This document shows positions 7,083 to 15,529 of a stretch of 48,566 nucleotides of DNA, one piece after another. The DNA is taken from assembly GCA_017416855.1 (NCBI GenBank), contig JAFQAZ010000017.1:1-48566 (forward strand), written 5' to 3'. Within the stretch, counting starts at the first letter, position 1. Each line of letters starts with the position of its first letter. The notes beneath the pieces are model-generated. The model saw only the letters and a program-made list of their open reading frames with translations. It had not been told where the DNA came from and did not search any database. The translations under genes were made by a program, and so were the position numbers. This DNA comes from Clostridia bacterium. Its GTDB lineage: Bacteria > Bacillota > Clostridia > UBA1381 > UBA9506.

Positions 7083-7916
7083 ATGGAATATCAAAAATTG
7101 CTCTGGGGTGATGAGCCATATATGGTTGCCTGCGTGCAAGCGTCTTACCCGTTGCATTGTCACCACGAAATAGAAGTTATGTACTGTTTGCGCGGCAAAG
7201 GTAAGGTCATTATGGATGACCAAGAGTATGAATTAGTCGAAGGCAGTATTATTTTCATTAACAGTCTTGCTTTTCATCAGCTTTTCGTCGATAACGATTC
7301 AGCGATTTTAGTCTTAGAGTTTGGTTCTCAGCTTTTGGGTACTGGTTTCAGAGATGTAGCGGAGTACAGTTTTACAAAGTGTTTGCTAGAACCGAATGAG
7401 GAATGCCCATATAGAGATTACATTATCAATCCACTTGAAAAATTGTATTATGAACAATTAAAAGTGAAAAAAGGATTCAAGTGGGCTATACAAGGATATT
7501 TATTTGAACTGTTTGCAATGATTGTGCGCTATGTGCCTATGAACAAGCGCAATTTACAGAATCGTAAAAAAATTGACCATTATATTAAAATACAAAATGT
7601 GTTTGAGTTGGTTCGCACAAGTTATCATCAGGATATTACTTTAGAAATGGCGGCAGCTTGTGTCGGCTATGAAACCAGTGCCTTTTGCAGGCTTTTCAAA
7701 TCCACAACCAATATGACGTTTCATAACTATTTGAATTACTATAGAATCAATATAGCAATGAGACTGTTGGAACAAGAAGGATATTCCATTGAAACGGTTG
7801 GACAGATGACTGGTATACCTGTGCCGAAAACCTTCAGTCGTTTGTTCAAACAGTATACTGGAATGTCTCCCAGTAGTTATCGAAATAAGTATATGGGTGG
7901 TCTTTCTGAATTATAA
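7083..7916 (+). CDS. AraC-family transcriptional regulator
   Basis: 277 residues from the ATG at 7083, preferred over the in-frame GTG at 7074 because AAGGTGA is its ribosome site. The N-terminal half is a cupin-type ligand-binding domain (YPLHCHHEIEVMYCLRG with clustered His, then DDQEYELVEGSIIFIN). The C-terminal hundred residues hold the double helix-turn-helix of AraC proteins (ITLEMAAACVGYETSAFCRLFK and YSIETVGQMTGIP...FSRLFKQYTGMSPSSYR). It is the only regulator in the island, at the junction between the divergent isomerase-like gene and the long plus-strand gene run, so it very likely senses a sugar from this pathway and activates the flanking genes; the ligand is unknown. Confidence 0.9.
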   Translation: MEYQKLLWGDEPYMVACVQASYPLHCHHEIEVMYCLRGKGKVIMDDQEYELVEGSIIFINSLAFHQLFVDNDSAILVLEFGSQLLGTGFRDVAEYSFTKCLLEPNEECPYRDYIINPLEKLYYEQLKVKKGFKWAIQGYLFELFAMIVRYVPMNKRNLQNRKKIDHYIKIQNVFELVRTSYHQDITLEMAAACVGYETSAFCRLFKSTTNMTFHNYLNYYRINIAMRLLEQEGYSIETVGQMTGIPVPKTFSRLFKQYTGMSPSSYRNKYMGGLSEL

Positions 7917-7927
7917 AGATATAATTA

Positions 7928-7938
7928 AATGACATAAT
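7928..7938 (+). promoter_or_regulatory. Second copy of the AATGACATAAT motif
   Basis: An exact copy of the 11-mer at 6942-6952, 19 bases before the aminotransferase start and a few bases after a TATAAT-like box (7920-7925). Candidate regulator site shared by the two flanks of the AraC gene; chance occurrence in AT-rich DNA cannot be excluded. Confidence 0.35.
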
Positions 7939-7957
7939 TTTAAAAGGAGTTGTAGAT

Positions 7958-9130
7958 ATGTTTAGAATGGGTAAAGAAGAAGTTGAAGCGGTGGGTCGTG
8001 TAATTGCCACCAAAGAACTTTTTCGCGTAAACAACGGCTTAAAAGAAGCAGAAAAATTTGAAGAAGAATGGGCAAAGACTATTGGTACTGATTATGCTAT
8101 TTTAATGTCATCCGGTACAGGTGCATTAATTGCTGCTTTAGTTGGTATGGGCATTGGCCCTGGCGATGAAGTCATCGTTCCTGGTTACACCTTTATGGCT
8201 AGTGCCAGTGCAGTATTAGCTGTTGGTGCTATTCCGGTGTTGGCAGAAATTGATGAAACAATGACCGTTGATCCTGCTGATATTGAAAAGAAAATTTCGA
8301 AGTACACCAAGGCAATTGTGCCTGTACATATTTGTGGTTATCCTTGCAATATGGATGCTATTTGCGAAATTGCCAAAAAACACAACTTATACATCATTGA
8401 AGATGCCTGCCAGGCAGACGGCGGTCGCTATAAGGGTACAAGATTAGGTAGCATTGGTGATGTAGGTGCTTTCAGTTTTAACTATTTCAAACTGATTTCT
8501 GCCGGCGAAGGCGGTGCTTTGGTAACCAACAACAAACTAGCTTATGACCGTGCTATGATTTACCACGATGGCGGTGCTGCATTCAGACCGTATGCCAGTG
8601 ATTTTGAAGTTCCTGTGTTTATGGGTACCCAGATGCGTACCAACGATATTACCGGTGCTATTATGAGAGTTCAGCTTACACGTATGGATGGTATTATTGC
8701 TGATCTGAAGAAGATTAAGAAGACGATGACAGAAGCATTTGCCAACAACGGTAAGTTTGTTGTTGCGCCCAGCCACGATATAGAAGGCGATTTAGGTACA
8801 CATCTGCCTCTTCGTTTTGCTGATGCAGAAACTGCAAGAAAATTTGCTGACGATAAAGAACTGGGAGGCTATCTGGTTGTTGACAGCGGCAAGCACATTT
8901 ATTACAACTGGAGTCCCGTTATGGAACACAGAGGCGCACACTGCGATGTGCTGAATCCCTATAACTTACCGCAGAACCAGGGCTTAAATATGACCTATAC
9001 GAAAGATATGCTCCCTAATACACTTGATTTGATTAACCGTACATATCATCTGACACTGCACTGTGATTGGACTCAGGAAGAAATTCAGCAGAAAATTGAC
9101 GCTATCTTAAAGCGTTGCTCTGAAATCTGA
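7958..9130 (+). CDS. DegT/DnrJ/EryC1/StrS-family PLP aminotransferase
   Basis: 390 residues, the normal length for this fold-type I family, which transfers amino groups to or from keto-sugars and cyclitols. PLP-site landmarks: SSGTGAL (51-57), D149 in IIEDACQADGG, and Lys178 in SFNYFKLISAGEGG, the internal aldimine lysine. A clear AAAGGAG ribosome site precedes the ATG. It heads a run of enzyme genes (dehydrogenase, isomerase, aldolase); a DegT aminotransferase beside a Gfo/Idh/MocA oxidoreductase is seen in amino-sugar and inosamine metabolism. In this glycan island a catabolic role, removing or moving an amino group on an imported sugar, is more likely than antibiotic or LPS synthesis, but this is inferred. 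Confidence 0.85.
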   Translation: MFRMGKEEVEAVGRVIATKELFRVNNGLKEAEKFEEEWAKTIGTDYAILMSSGTGALIAALVGMGIGPGDEVIVPGYTFMASASAVLAVGAIPVLAEIDETMTVDPADIEKKISKYTKAIVPVHICGYPCNMDAICEIAKKHNLYIIEDACQADGGRYKGTRLGSIGDVGAFSFNYFKLISAGEGGALVTNNKLAYDRAMIYHDGGAAFRPYASDFEVPVFMGTQMRTNDITGAIMRVQLTRMDGIIADLKKIKKTMTEAFANNGKFVVAPSHDIEGDLGTHLPLRFADAETARKFADDKELGGYLVVDSGKHIYYNWSPVMEHRGAHCDVLNPYNLPQNQGLNMTYTKDMLPNTLDLINRTYHLTLHCDWTQEEIQQKIDAILKRCSEI

Positions 9131-9159
9131 TTTAATCCGAGTGAAAGAGGAGTTTAATT

Positions 9160-10305
9160 ATGAAAAAAATTAAGGTTGGTATTATCGGCATGGGTTACAT
9201 CGGCGAAAGCCACATAGAAGCCGTTCGCAGAATCGGCTGTTGTGAACTCTATGCCGTTGCAGACACAAATGCAGATCTAGCTAAGGCGAAAGCTGACTAT
9301 TATGGCATTGAAAAATGCTATTCCAGCGTTGCAGAACTTTTGGCAGATACTGACATTGACGCTGTACATAACTGTACCCCCAATTTTCTGCATTTATCCA
9401 TTAATAAAGAAATTATCAAATCCGGCAAGCATTTGCTTTCTGAAAAACCGCTTTGTATGAACTATGCAGAGGCCAGTGAACTGGTGGAACTGAAAAAGCA
9501 GCATCCTGACAGTGTAGCGGCGGTTAACTTCAACTATCGTTTAAACCCAATGATTCAGGAAATTAAAAACAGAATCGCTGATGGTAAAATAGGTGATGTT
9601 CGTATTATGACTGGTTCTTATCAGCAGGACTGGCTTTTATATGATACAGATTACAGTTGGCGTTTGGAGCCGGAAGTCTCTGGTAATTCCTGTGCAATTG
9701 CTGATATCGGTTCCCATTGGATGGATGCGGTACAGCATGTTACTGGTCACAGAATCACAGAGGTTATGGCAGATTTAAAAACCTTGATTCCTGTTCGCAA
9801 AAAACCCAAAAAACAAACAGAAACCTTCACAAGCAATGTGCCCACAGAGTTTGATGAGGTAGAAATTAAGAACGAAGATTATGGTGCTGTTATGTTTCAC
9901 ACAGATAAGGGTGCAACCGGTGTATATCATGTTTCTGAGCTGGCTGCCGGTCACGGTTGCTATTTCAATTTTGAAATTAACGGCTCCAAGGCATCCTTAA
10001 AGTGGAACCAGGAAGAAAATGACAGACTGTGGATGGGTCTTCGTGGTGACGACAACCGGTTTATCATCCGTGATCCAAATGCTATTTCTCCTGCAGTTAA
10101 ACCGTACACAGCTTTGGCAATGGGACATCCCGAAGGCTGGAACGATGCTTTTAAGGGTAACATTTATGCTTTTTATAAATTTATTGAAGATGGCGCGAAA
10201 GGTGAGCCGATTTTTGCAACCTTAGAGCAAGCTGCATACATTGTTAAGCTAACTGAAGCTGTTATCGAAAGCAGTAAAGCAAAAAAATGGATTGAAGTTA
10301 AATAA
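9160..10305 (+). CDS. Gfo/Idh/MocA-family NAD(P)-dependent oxidoreductase
   Basis: 381 residues. The Rossmann domain begins at once with G10-M-G12-Y-I-G15; the family EKP motif is E95-K96-P97 (LLSEKPLC), and the catalytic D182...H186 motif is in ADIGSHWMDAVQHV. These enzymes oxidise or reduce a sugar or cyclitol hydroxyl with NAD(P). It follows the aminotransferase by 29 bases with its own ribosome site and precedes the xylose-isomerase-like gene by about 23 bases, so all three are probably co-transcribed. Substrate unknown. Cytoplasmic. Confidence 0.88.
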   Translation: MKKIKVGIIGMGYIGESHIEAVRRIGCCELYAVADTNADLAKAKADYYGIEKCYSSVAELLADTDIDAVHNCTPNFLHLSINKEIIKSGKHLLSEKPLCMNYAEASELVELKKQHPDSVAAVNFNYRLNPMIQEIKNRIADGKIGDVRIMTGSYQQDWLLYDTDYSWRLEPEVSGNSCAIADIGSHWMDAVQHVTGHRITEVMADLKTLIPVRKKPKKQTETFTSNVPTEFDEVEIKNEDYGAVMFHTDKGATGVYHVSELAAGHGCYFNFEINGSKASLKWNQEENDRLWMGLRGDDNRFIIRDPNAISPAVKPYTALAMGHPEGWNDAFKGNIYAFYKFIEDGAKGEPIFATLEQAAYIVKLTEAVIESSKAKKWIEVK

Positions 10306-10328
10306 ATTAATTTTTGGAGGTAAACAAG

Positions 10329-11360
10329 ATGAGTAGATTTAAGTATTCTGTAGGTCCCTGGAATGTGCACGAAGGTGCAGATGCATACGGTCCCGCTGTT
10401 CGCGACACCATTCCCTTTGAAGAAAAAATTAAAACTTTTAAAGAAATTGGTTTTGATGCCATTCAGTTCCATGATGATGATGCCGTTCCCAATATCAATG
10501 ATTATACCGAAGCTGAAATTATTGAAAAAGCTAAGGAAGTTAAAGCGCTTTTAGATAAATATGATTTAAAAGCAGAATTTGTTGCACCACGTTTGTGGTT
10601 TGACCCCCACACAACGGATGGTGGTTTCTGCTCTAACTATGAAGAAGACAGAGAATATGCAATGTGGAGAGCTTATCGTTCAATCGATATTGCTAATGTT
10701 TTAGGTTGTGACAAAATCGTTTTATGGTTGGCTCGCGAAGGTACTCTGTGCTACGAAAGCAAGAGCCCTGTAGAAACCACCAACAGATTGATTGACGCTA
10801 TTAACAAAATGCTGGATTATGATAAAAATATCAAAATTTTAATCGAAACCAAGCCTAACGAACCCATTGATAGAAGTGCTTGTCCCACCATGGGTCACTG
10901 TATGGCAGTTTCTGCTGCGACAAAAGATCCCTCCCGTGTTGGTGGCCTTTTAGAATCTGCTCACGCTATGCTGGCAGGTCTTGACCCGGCAAATGAAATC
11001 GGTTTTGCTATGGCTATGGGCAAGCTGTGGGGTGTTCACTTAAACGATCAGAACGGCATTAAATATGACCAGGATAAGAGCTTCGGCGTTGAAAACCTGC
11101 GTGCTGCCTTTAACCAGATTAAAGTACTGATGGAAAATGGTTATGGTAACAATGGCGAATACATAGGCCTTGATGTTAAGGTTATGAGAACCGAACAACA
11201 GGAAGGTAGTTACCAGCATTTGATTAACAGCTTAAAGATTGCAAAAGCATTAGAAGAAAAAGCTGCTAAGTTTGATTATGACTATCAGGCAAAATGTGTT
11301 GCTGAACGTGACTACGAAAAGCTTGAAATGTATGTAATGGAGCTGTTGATGGGTCTGTAA
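10329..11360 (+). CDS. Xylose-isomerase-like TIM-barrel enzyme with an altered metal ligand
   Basis: 343 residues from the ATG at 10329; the in-frame TTG at 10314 is part of the GGAGG ribosome site. It aligns by eye with actinobacterial-type class I xylose isomerase: catalytic His48 in FHDDD, E173 and K175 in IETKPNEP, E209 and H212 in LLESAH, D247 and D249 in GIKYDQD, and D282 in YIGLDVKVMRT. The xylose-isomerase metal ligand Asp in HIDLN is His237 here (GVHLND), reminiscent of the His ligand in L-rhamnose isomerases. An aldose-ketose isomerase reaction is expected, on a sugar other than simple xylose. Co-transcribed with the preceding two genes; followed by the hairpin at 11382-11412. Confidence 0.8.
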   Translation: MSRFKYSVGPWNVHEGADAYGPAVRDTIPFEEKIKTFKEIGFDAIQFHDDDAVPNINDYTEAEIIEKAKEVKALLDKYDLKAEFVAPRLWFDPHTTDGGFCSNYEEDREYAMWRAYRSIDIANVLGCDKIVLWLAREGTLCYESKSPVETTNRLIDAINKMLDYDKNIKILIETKPNEPIDRSACPTMGHCMAVSAATKDPSRVGGLLESAHAMLAGLDPANEIGFAMAMGKLWGVHLNDQNGIKYDQDKSFGVENLRAAFNQIKVLMENGYGNNGEYIGLDVKVMRTEQQEGSYQHLINSLKIAKALEEKAAKFDYDYQAKCVAERDYEKLEMYVMELLMGL

Positions 11361-11381
11361 GAAACAGCATAAAAAGGGTAG

Positions 11382-11412
11382 CAGGGATATAATCCGTCTG
11401 ATTATATCCCTG
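11382..11412 (+). other. 13-bp perfect hairpin between the isomerase and aldolase genes
   Basis: CAGGGATATAATC (11382-11394) pairs with GATTATATCCCTG (11400-11412) around loop CGTCT. No U-tract follows. Probably an mRNA-processing or stability element, or a weak attenuator, within the long transcript. Confidence 0.55.
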
Positions 11413-11454
11413 TAGAAAACGAACAAGCACTGTGCTAATGAAAGGAAAAGAATT

Positions 11455-12329
11455 GTGGATAAATTAAAAAAGGTTTTTATACAGCATTAGGTACACCTCT
11501 TAATGAAAAAGGTGAACTTGTTGCAGAAAGTTTGGCAAAACAAATCCATATGCAGATTGAAAATGGTGCTTCCGGTCTTTTGTTAATGGGTAGCATGGGC
11601 ATTCAGGCTTCTATTCCGGATAATGCTTATGTTGAAGCAGTTAAAGTTGCCGCAGAGGCTGCTACCGGCCGCGTTCCTCTGTTTGTTGGCGTTATGGATA
11701 ACTCCATCAAACGCGTAATGGATAGAATTGAAGCAATTAAAGATTTTGCATTTGATGCTGTTGTTTTGACAACACCTTACTACTTTGCAAGTTTAGAACA
11801 TGAGGCAATACAATTTTTTGTAGCTGTTGCCGATGCTTCTCCGAAACCGGTTTTCCTTTATGATTTACCCAGCGTTACACAGTGCAAAATTACATTTGAT
11901 ATGGTAAAGAAACTGGCAAAACACCCCAATATTGTTGGTATTAAATCCGGAGACTTGCTGTTGGCTAAACAGGCAAAAAGAGAATTGCCTGAATTTGAAG
12001 TTCTATGTAGCAATCTGGACTGTTTTGATATTGCATTTGCTTACGGAATCGATAAGGTGCTTGACGGCATGTTCAGTGCAACACCGGCAAATGGTAAAAA
12101 GTTTGTTGGTGCCGCTATCAGTGGCGACATTGAAAAAGCGAGTGAGTACTTAGATAAAATTTTATATCTACGCGATATCTATATGGTCAACAATGAAATG
12201 GCAGTTTTTTCTGCCTGCATGAACTGGCTTGGTTTAGAAGGTAATTTTGCTCCTGACTACATGGGCGTTGCAACAGAAGAAGAAATCAAAATTGCTGAGA
12301 ACGCCATGAAAGAGATTGGTGAAATATAA
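11455..12329 (+). pseudogene. DapA/NanA-family aldolase, copy 1 (frameshift near codon 6)
   Basis: Class I aldolase/lyase of the dihydrodipicolinate synthase/N-acetylneuraminate lyase family. Comparison with copy 2 (44628) shows that the N-terminus is MDKLKK then GFYTALGTPL, but the two parts are in different frames. The GTG start at 11455 (ribosome site AAAGGA) leads into A-AAA-AAG at 11466-11472, and the rest of the protein is in the -1 frame. The first plausible in-frame start downstream (TTG, 11532) would delete the first beta strand and the TPL motif. Active-site Tyr (FLYDLP) and Schiff-base Lys (VGIKSGD) are present. The stop overlaps the start of the next gene (TAATG). It is a real pseudogene, a recoded gene, or a one-base sequence error. 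Confidence 0.7.
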
Positions 12330-13273
12330 TGATTTCCTGTACAGAATTTATACCTCTTTACAGTGAGTTTTTTAAGTTTCTTGAAGCAAAAGGCGGTCGT
12401 GAAGCTGTTTTGGAGTATTGGTATCATGTTTCTGATAAAGGTCTTGGTGATAAAACAAATCCTAATAGTTTGATATCATTCGTTGAACGCGATGGTGGAT
12501 TAGAGGGTGCAGTTCATTATTTTGACCATACGCTGGCAGAAGAAGCTTGCGATGTTTTGAGAATCACTGACTTGAAGAACGGCTATTACTATGAATGTAT
12601 GCGTCATTGTCCTTCCAGAGGTATGTTGAACGCCTTAGAGCACGTGGAACCGTATCATAATTATTGCGAACACTGTGATGTAATCTATGCCAGAGTATTG
12701 AATCAGTATGGTTTGGAATTTGAAATGGACCTCGCTAATATTGATAAGGCTGCTTGTACCTCTTTGATTTATGCAAAGGGTAATCGTCCGGAAAATTTTG
12801 ATGCGATTGACGATAGCAAAATTGTAGTGGATTTAAAACCGGAAGATAACAAATATTTGCATCGTGATTTTCATTTATCTGGAGATTTGGCTCTTCAATA
12901 CTGTGGCGATACATTTGGAGAAGAGGGTGTTTTGGAGTTTTTGCAAAATTATACAAAGCATTTTTATTCTCCACAGATAAAGGATATTAAAGACCGTGGT
13001 CTTATTGCCATTAAAGAGTGGATTGAACATAATTATGAAGTGGAAGAGGCATCTGAGCTTCTGCACACAGAGTTAACAGAAAATAAACTTATGGTAACTG
13101 TTGATTACAGTCCTGTCATTGCTTATATGCGGAGCTTGAATCAGGAACCAAGTATATATTATATAGAAGAAACTCGGACACTTTATAAAACAATTGCAGA
13201 AGAATGTGGTCTTGATTTTGTTCTTGACTATTATGAGGAAAATGGTGCTTGTCGCTTCATGTTTTCAAAATGA
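12329..13273 (+). CDS. Cys/His-rich protein of unknown function, copy 1 (ATC-hydrolase-like)
   Basis: 314 residues, cytoplasmic, no assigned function. Its start overlaps the aldolase stop, so the two are translationally coupled; an equivalent pair occurs at 44628-46487. The first half carries conserved cysteines (C74 in EEACDV, C94 in CPSRG, and C113-x2-C116 in YCEHCDVIY) and resembles, weakly and by eye, the L-2-amino-thiazoline-4-carboxylate hydrolase family. A middle segment (NKYLHRDFHLSGDLALQYCGDTFGEEGV, about 174-201) has a His-rich pattern seen in the same kind of protein. The cysteines and histidines suggest a metal site. The second half ends with a small domain containing SPVIAYMRSLNQEP that is also conserved in copy 2. 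Confidence 0.6.
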   Translation: MISCTEFIPLYSEFFKFLEAKGGREAVLEYWYHVSDKGLGDKTNPNSLISFVERDGGLEGAVHYFDHTLAEEACDVLRITDLKNGYYYECMRHCPSRGMLNALEHVEPYHNYCEHCDVIYARVLNQYGLEFEMDLANIDKAACTSLIYAKGNRPENFDAIDDSKIVVDLKPEDNKYLHRDFHLSGDLALQYCGDTFGEEGVLEFLQNYTKHFYSPQIKDIKDRGLIAIKEWIEHNYEVEEASELLHTELTENKLMVTVDYSPVIAYMRSLNQEPSIYYIEETRTLYKTIAEECGLDFVLDYYEENGACRFMFSK

Positions 13274-13289
13274 AATTTTGCGGTTTGAG

Positions 13290-13314
13290 CGACTATGACA
13301 AGTTGCCATAGTCG
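13290..13314 (+). other. Small hairpin after the Cys/His-protein gene
   Basis: CGACTATG (13290-13297) pairs perfectly with CATAGTCG (13307-13314), 9-base loop, no U-tract. Intercistronic structure 17 bases after the stop codon. Confidence 0.45.
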
Positions 13315-13371
13315 TATACAATCTAATTAACAATAAAAATAATTTTGAATTTAGATAAAGGAGTCTTGTCT

Positions 13372-14496
13372 ATGAAAACAATTGGTCACGAAGTTCATTC
13401 GGTGGTTCCCACTCTAGAGTTCCCCCGACACACTGAAGCAACATTTGCTGTTTTAAATGATGGAACCATTATAATGGCATATAACAGACATGTTGGTTCA
13501 TCAGATGATTCTGCTACATCTGATATATATGCAATTTTTTCTCACGATGATGGCGAAACCTGGGGCGATGGTAGGGTGCTTATCGCCAAAAGTAAGGAAG
13601 AAACAAATATTATGTGCCCAATGTTTATTCGCTTGAACGATGGTGCATTAGGCTTAATTTATAGTCGTAAAGTAGGTCCTGATCCTGGTCATATGGATTG
13701 TCGTCCGGTTTTGCGTCGCTCTTATGATGAAGGCGAAACCTGGTCTGATTTTACATATTGTATTGATGAACCTGGTTATTATGTTTCAAATAATGACCGC
13801 ATTATCCGTTTAAAGAGTGGTCGTGTCATTATACCCACCAGTTGCCATCCTAATTGTCGAGATCGTGCTGAGAGTTGCTTCTTTATTTCTGATGATGATT
13901 GTCATACTTTCCACGAAGCAAAGCAGAGGTTGCATCTTCCCTTCGAGCATAGATTTACCGGCATGCAAGAAACAGGGGCAGCACAGCTGTCTGACGGCAC
14001 GGTTTGGGGATTTGCAAGAACTGGTCACGGGTATCAATTCCAGGCATTTTCTGAAGATGAGGGTGAAACCTGGAGCAATGTAGCACCTAATGAATATTTT
14101 ACATCTCCCAATTCCCCGATGAGTGTGAAATGGGTAAATGATGAAAAAATGGTTGCAGTGTTTAACCCTATTCCAATCTATAATGGTCGTTATCCCCATT
14201 ATAACGGAGAGAAGAAACATTACGACATTTACCATCCCTTTAGTGTATACGAAGGCAGAACACCGTTGGTGTGTGCAGTTGGTGATGGGACCATTAAAGG
14301 TTTCGACCGTGAACTTAGATATTTGGAAGTCGACGAGCCGGATCCCTTTATCGGCTATTGCTATACAGGTATTCTTGCTCATAAAGATTATGTATTATTT
14401 GCTTATTCTGTTTTTAATTATGATTATGGCTACAAGGATTTAGATATACCGATTTATGGTATTAGAATCAAAAAGGTTATGCTTGATGAGTTGTAA
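13372..14496 (+). CDS. Sialidase-fold (BNR/Asp-box) protein, probable cytoplasmic exo-glycosidase
   Basis: 374 residues from the ATG at 13372, chosen over the TTG at 13345 because AAAGGAG lies just ahead. It is a six-bladed beta-propeller protein of the sialidase superfamily with clear Asp-boxes (SHDDGETW, SYDEGETW, SEDEGETW and a degenerate SDDDCHTF). An early EFPRHTEAT holds the expected first active-site arginine, and NSPMSVKW, YNGRYPHYN and a late Tyr (IGYCYTG) are in usable places. There is no signal peptide, unlike most secreted sialidases, so it acts on imported oligosaccharides. The fold also hosts enzymes acting on sugars other than sialic acid, and no NanE/NanK-like sialic acid genes accompany it, so the substrate is left open. 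Confidence 0.75.
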   Translation: MKTIGHEVHSVVPTLEFPRHTEATFAVLNDGTIIMAYNRHVGSSDDSATSDIYAIFSHDDGETWGDGRVLIAKSKEETNIMCPMFIRLNDGALGLIYSRKVGPDPGHMDCRPVLRRSYDEGETWSDFTYCIDEPGYYVSNNDRIIRLKSGRVIIPTSCHPNCRDRAESCFFISDDDCHTFHEAKQRLHLPFEHRFTGMQETGAAQLSDGTVWGFARTGHGYQFQAFSEDEGETWSNVAPNEYFTSPNSPMSVKWVNDEKMVAVFNPIPIYNGRYPHYNGEKKHYDIYHPFSVYEGRTPLVCAVGDGTIKGFDRELRYLEVDEPDPFIGYCYTGILAHKDYVLFAYSVFNYDYGYKDLDIPIYGIRIKKVMLDEL

Positions 14497-14497
14497 A

Positions 14498-14527
14498 ATC
14501 GGTAATCAAATTATCGGTAATCAAATT
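14498..14527 (+). repeat. Perfect 15-bp tandem duplication before the permease gene
   Basis: ATCGGTAATCAAATT occurs twice head-to-tail (14498-14512 and 14513-14527), directly after the sialidase-fold stop codon. It may be a paired regulator site for the transporter genes or a recent slippage duplication. Confidence 0.6.
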
Positions 14528-14573
14528 AAAGTAGTTATTTTAGTGAGAATTAAACAAAGAGGTGTTCTTAATC

Positions 14574-15518
14574 ATGAAAATAGAAAATAATCCTAATGTA
14601 AAAATAAAAAAAAGAAATCGAATTACATCACGCGAGTGGAGTTTATACTCCATGTGTGCCATCCCGATGATTCTGGTGTTTGTATTTTGCTATCTACCCA
14701 TGGGCGGTATCATCATTGCTTTTAAGAATTACAAATTTAACAAAGGTATTTTCGGCAGTGATTGGGTTGGTTTTAAAAATTTTGAGTATTTCTTTACAAC
14801 CAACGATTTTTGGCGAATCACACGTAACACCATAGTTATGAACCTTCTGTTCATTTTTATTGGTCTTTTTTGTGCAGTCGGTCTGGCTATCCTTTTATAC
14901 GAACTGAAAAGCCGGGCGGCAACCAGAGTATATCAAACAATGTTGATTACGCCACACTTTGTTTCTATGGTTATCGTATCATATATGCTGTATGCTTTCC
15001 TGCATCCGCAGAACGGTATTTTGAATCAGTTTTTAGTCAATTTTTTGCATTTAGAAAAAGTTGACTGGTATGCAACACCAATGGCGTGGCCATTCATCCT
15101 TGTCATCTGTCATATCTGGAAGGCAACCGGTATGAACTGCGTTATCTATTATGCTGCCTTAATGGGAATTGACCAGAGTTTGTTTGAAGCAGCCAGAATT
15201 GATGGTGCTAATAAAAGACAAATTGTCTGGCATATCATTGTGCCCTGCTTAACATCATTAATGACTATTATGACTATTTTGAACATTGGCGGCATATTCC
15301 GTGCTGATTTCGGAATGTTCTATCAGTTGCCCCGTGACATTGGTACGTTGTATCCTACCACAGATGTTATTGATACGTATATTTTCCGTACTATGCGTGT
15401 AATTGGTGATATGGGTATGTCTTCGGCTGTAGGTTTGCTGCAATCAATCGTCGGCATAATTATGGTTTGTACGACCAATTCCATTTCCAAAAAAGTTTCT
15501 GAAATCAGCTTATTTTAG
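14574..15518 (+). CDS. Sugar ABC transporter permease, LplB type
   Basis: 314 residues, inner-membrane permease of a CUT1-type carbohydrate ABC importer. About six hydrophobic segments are visible, starting with MCAIPMILVFVFCYLPMGGIIIAF after a basic cytoplasmic tail; the ATPase-contact EAA loop reads EAARIDGANKRQIVWHIIVP. The GYLP/PMGG-type opening is typical of LplB relatives that import oligosaccharides in gut Clostridia. The ATG at 14574 is preferred over the GTG at 14562 because the GAGG ribosome site covers that GTG. Partner of the following permease (gap 11 bases) and the lipoprotein at 16632. No ATPase gene is present in the window, as is usual when a shared MsmK-like ATPase is encoded elsewhere. 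Confidence 0.9.
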   Translation: MKIENNPNVKIKKRNRITSREWSLYSMCAIPMILVFVFCYLPMGGIIIAFKNYKFNKGIFGSDWVGFKNFEYFFTTNDFWRITRNTIVMNLLFIFIGLFCAVGLAILLYELKSRAATRVYQTMLITPHFVSMVIVSYMLYAFLHPQNGILNQFLVNFLHLEKVDWYATPMAWPFILVICHIWKATGMNCVIYYAALMGIDQSLFEAARIDGANKRQIVWHIIVPCLTSLMTIMTILNIGGIFRADFGMFYQLPRDIGTLYPTTDVIDTYIFRTMRVIGDMGMSSAVGLLQSIVGIIMVCTTNSISKKVSEISLF

Positions 15519-15529
15519 GAGGAAGGGCA

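Noticed and set aside
13810-14382. 190-codon open frame on the minus strand
   Set aside because: It is antisense to the sialidase-fold gene, whose Asp-boxes are clear; no ribosome site and no recognisable protein pattern.
11455-14496. Sialic-acid catabolic (nan) locus
   Set aside because: A NanA-like aldolase sits beside a sialidase-fold gene, but no NanE, NanK or NagA/NagB-like gene is present and the aldolase loop GSMGIQ differs from NanA; substrate left open.
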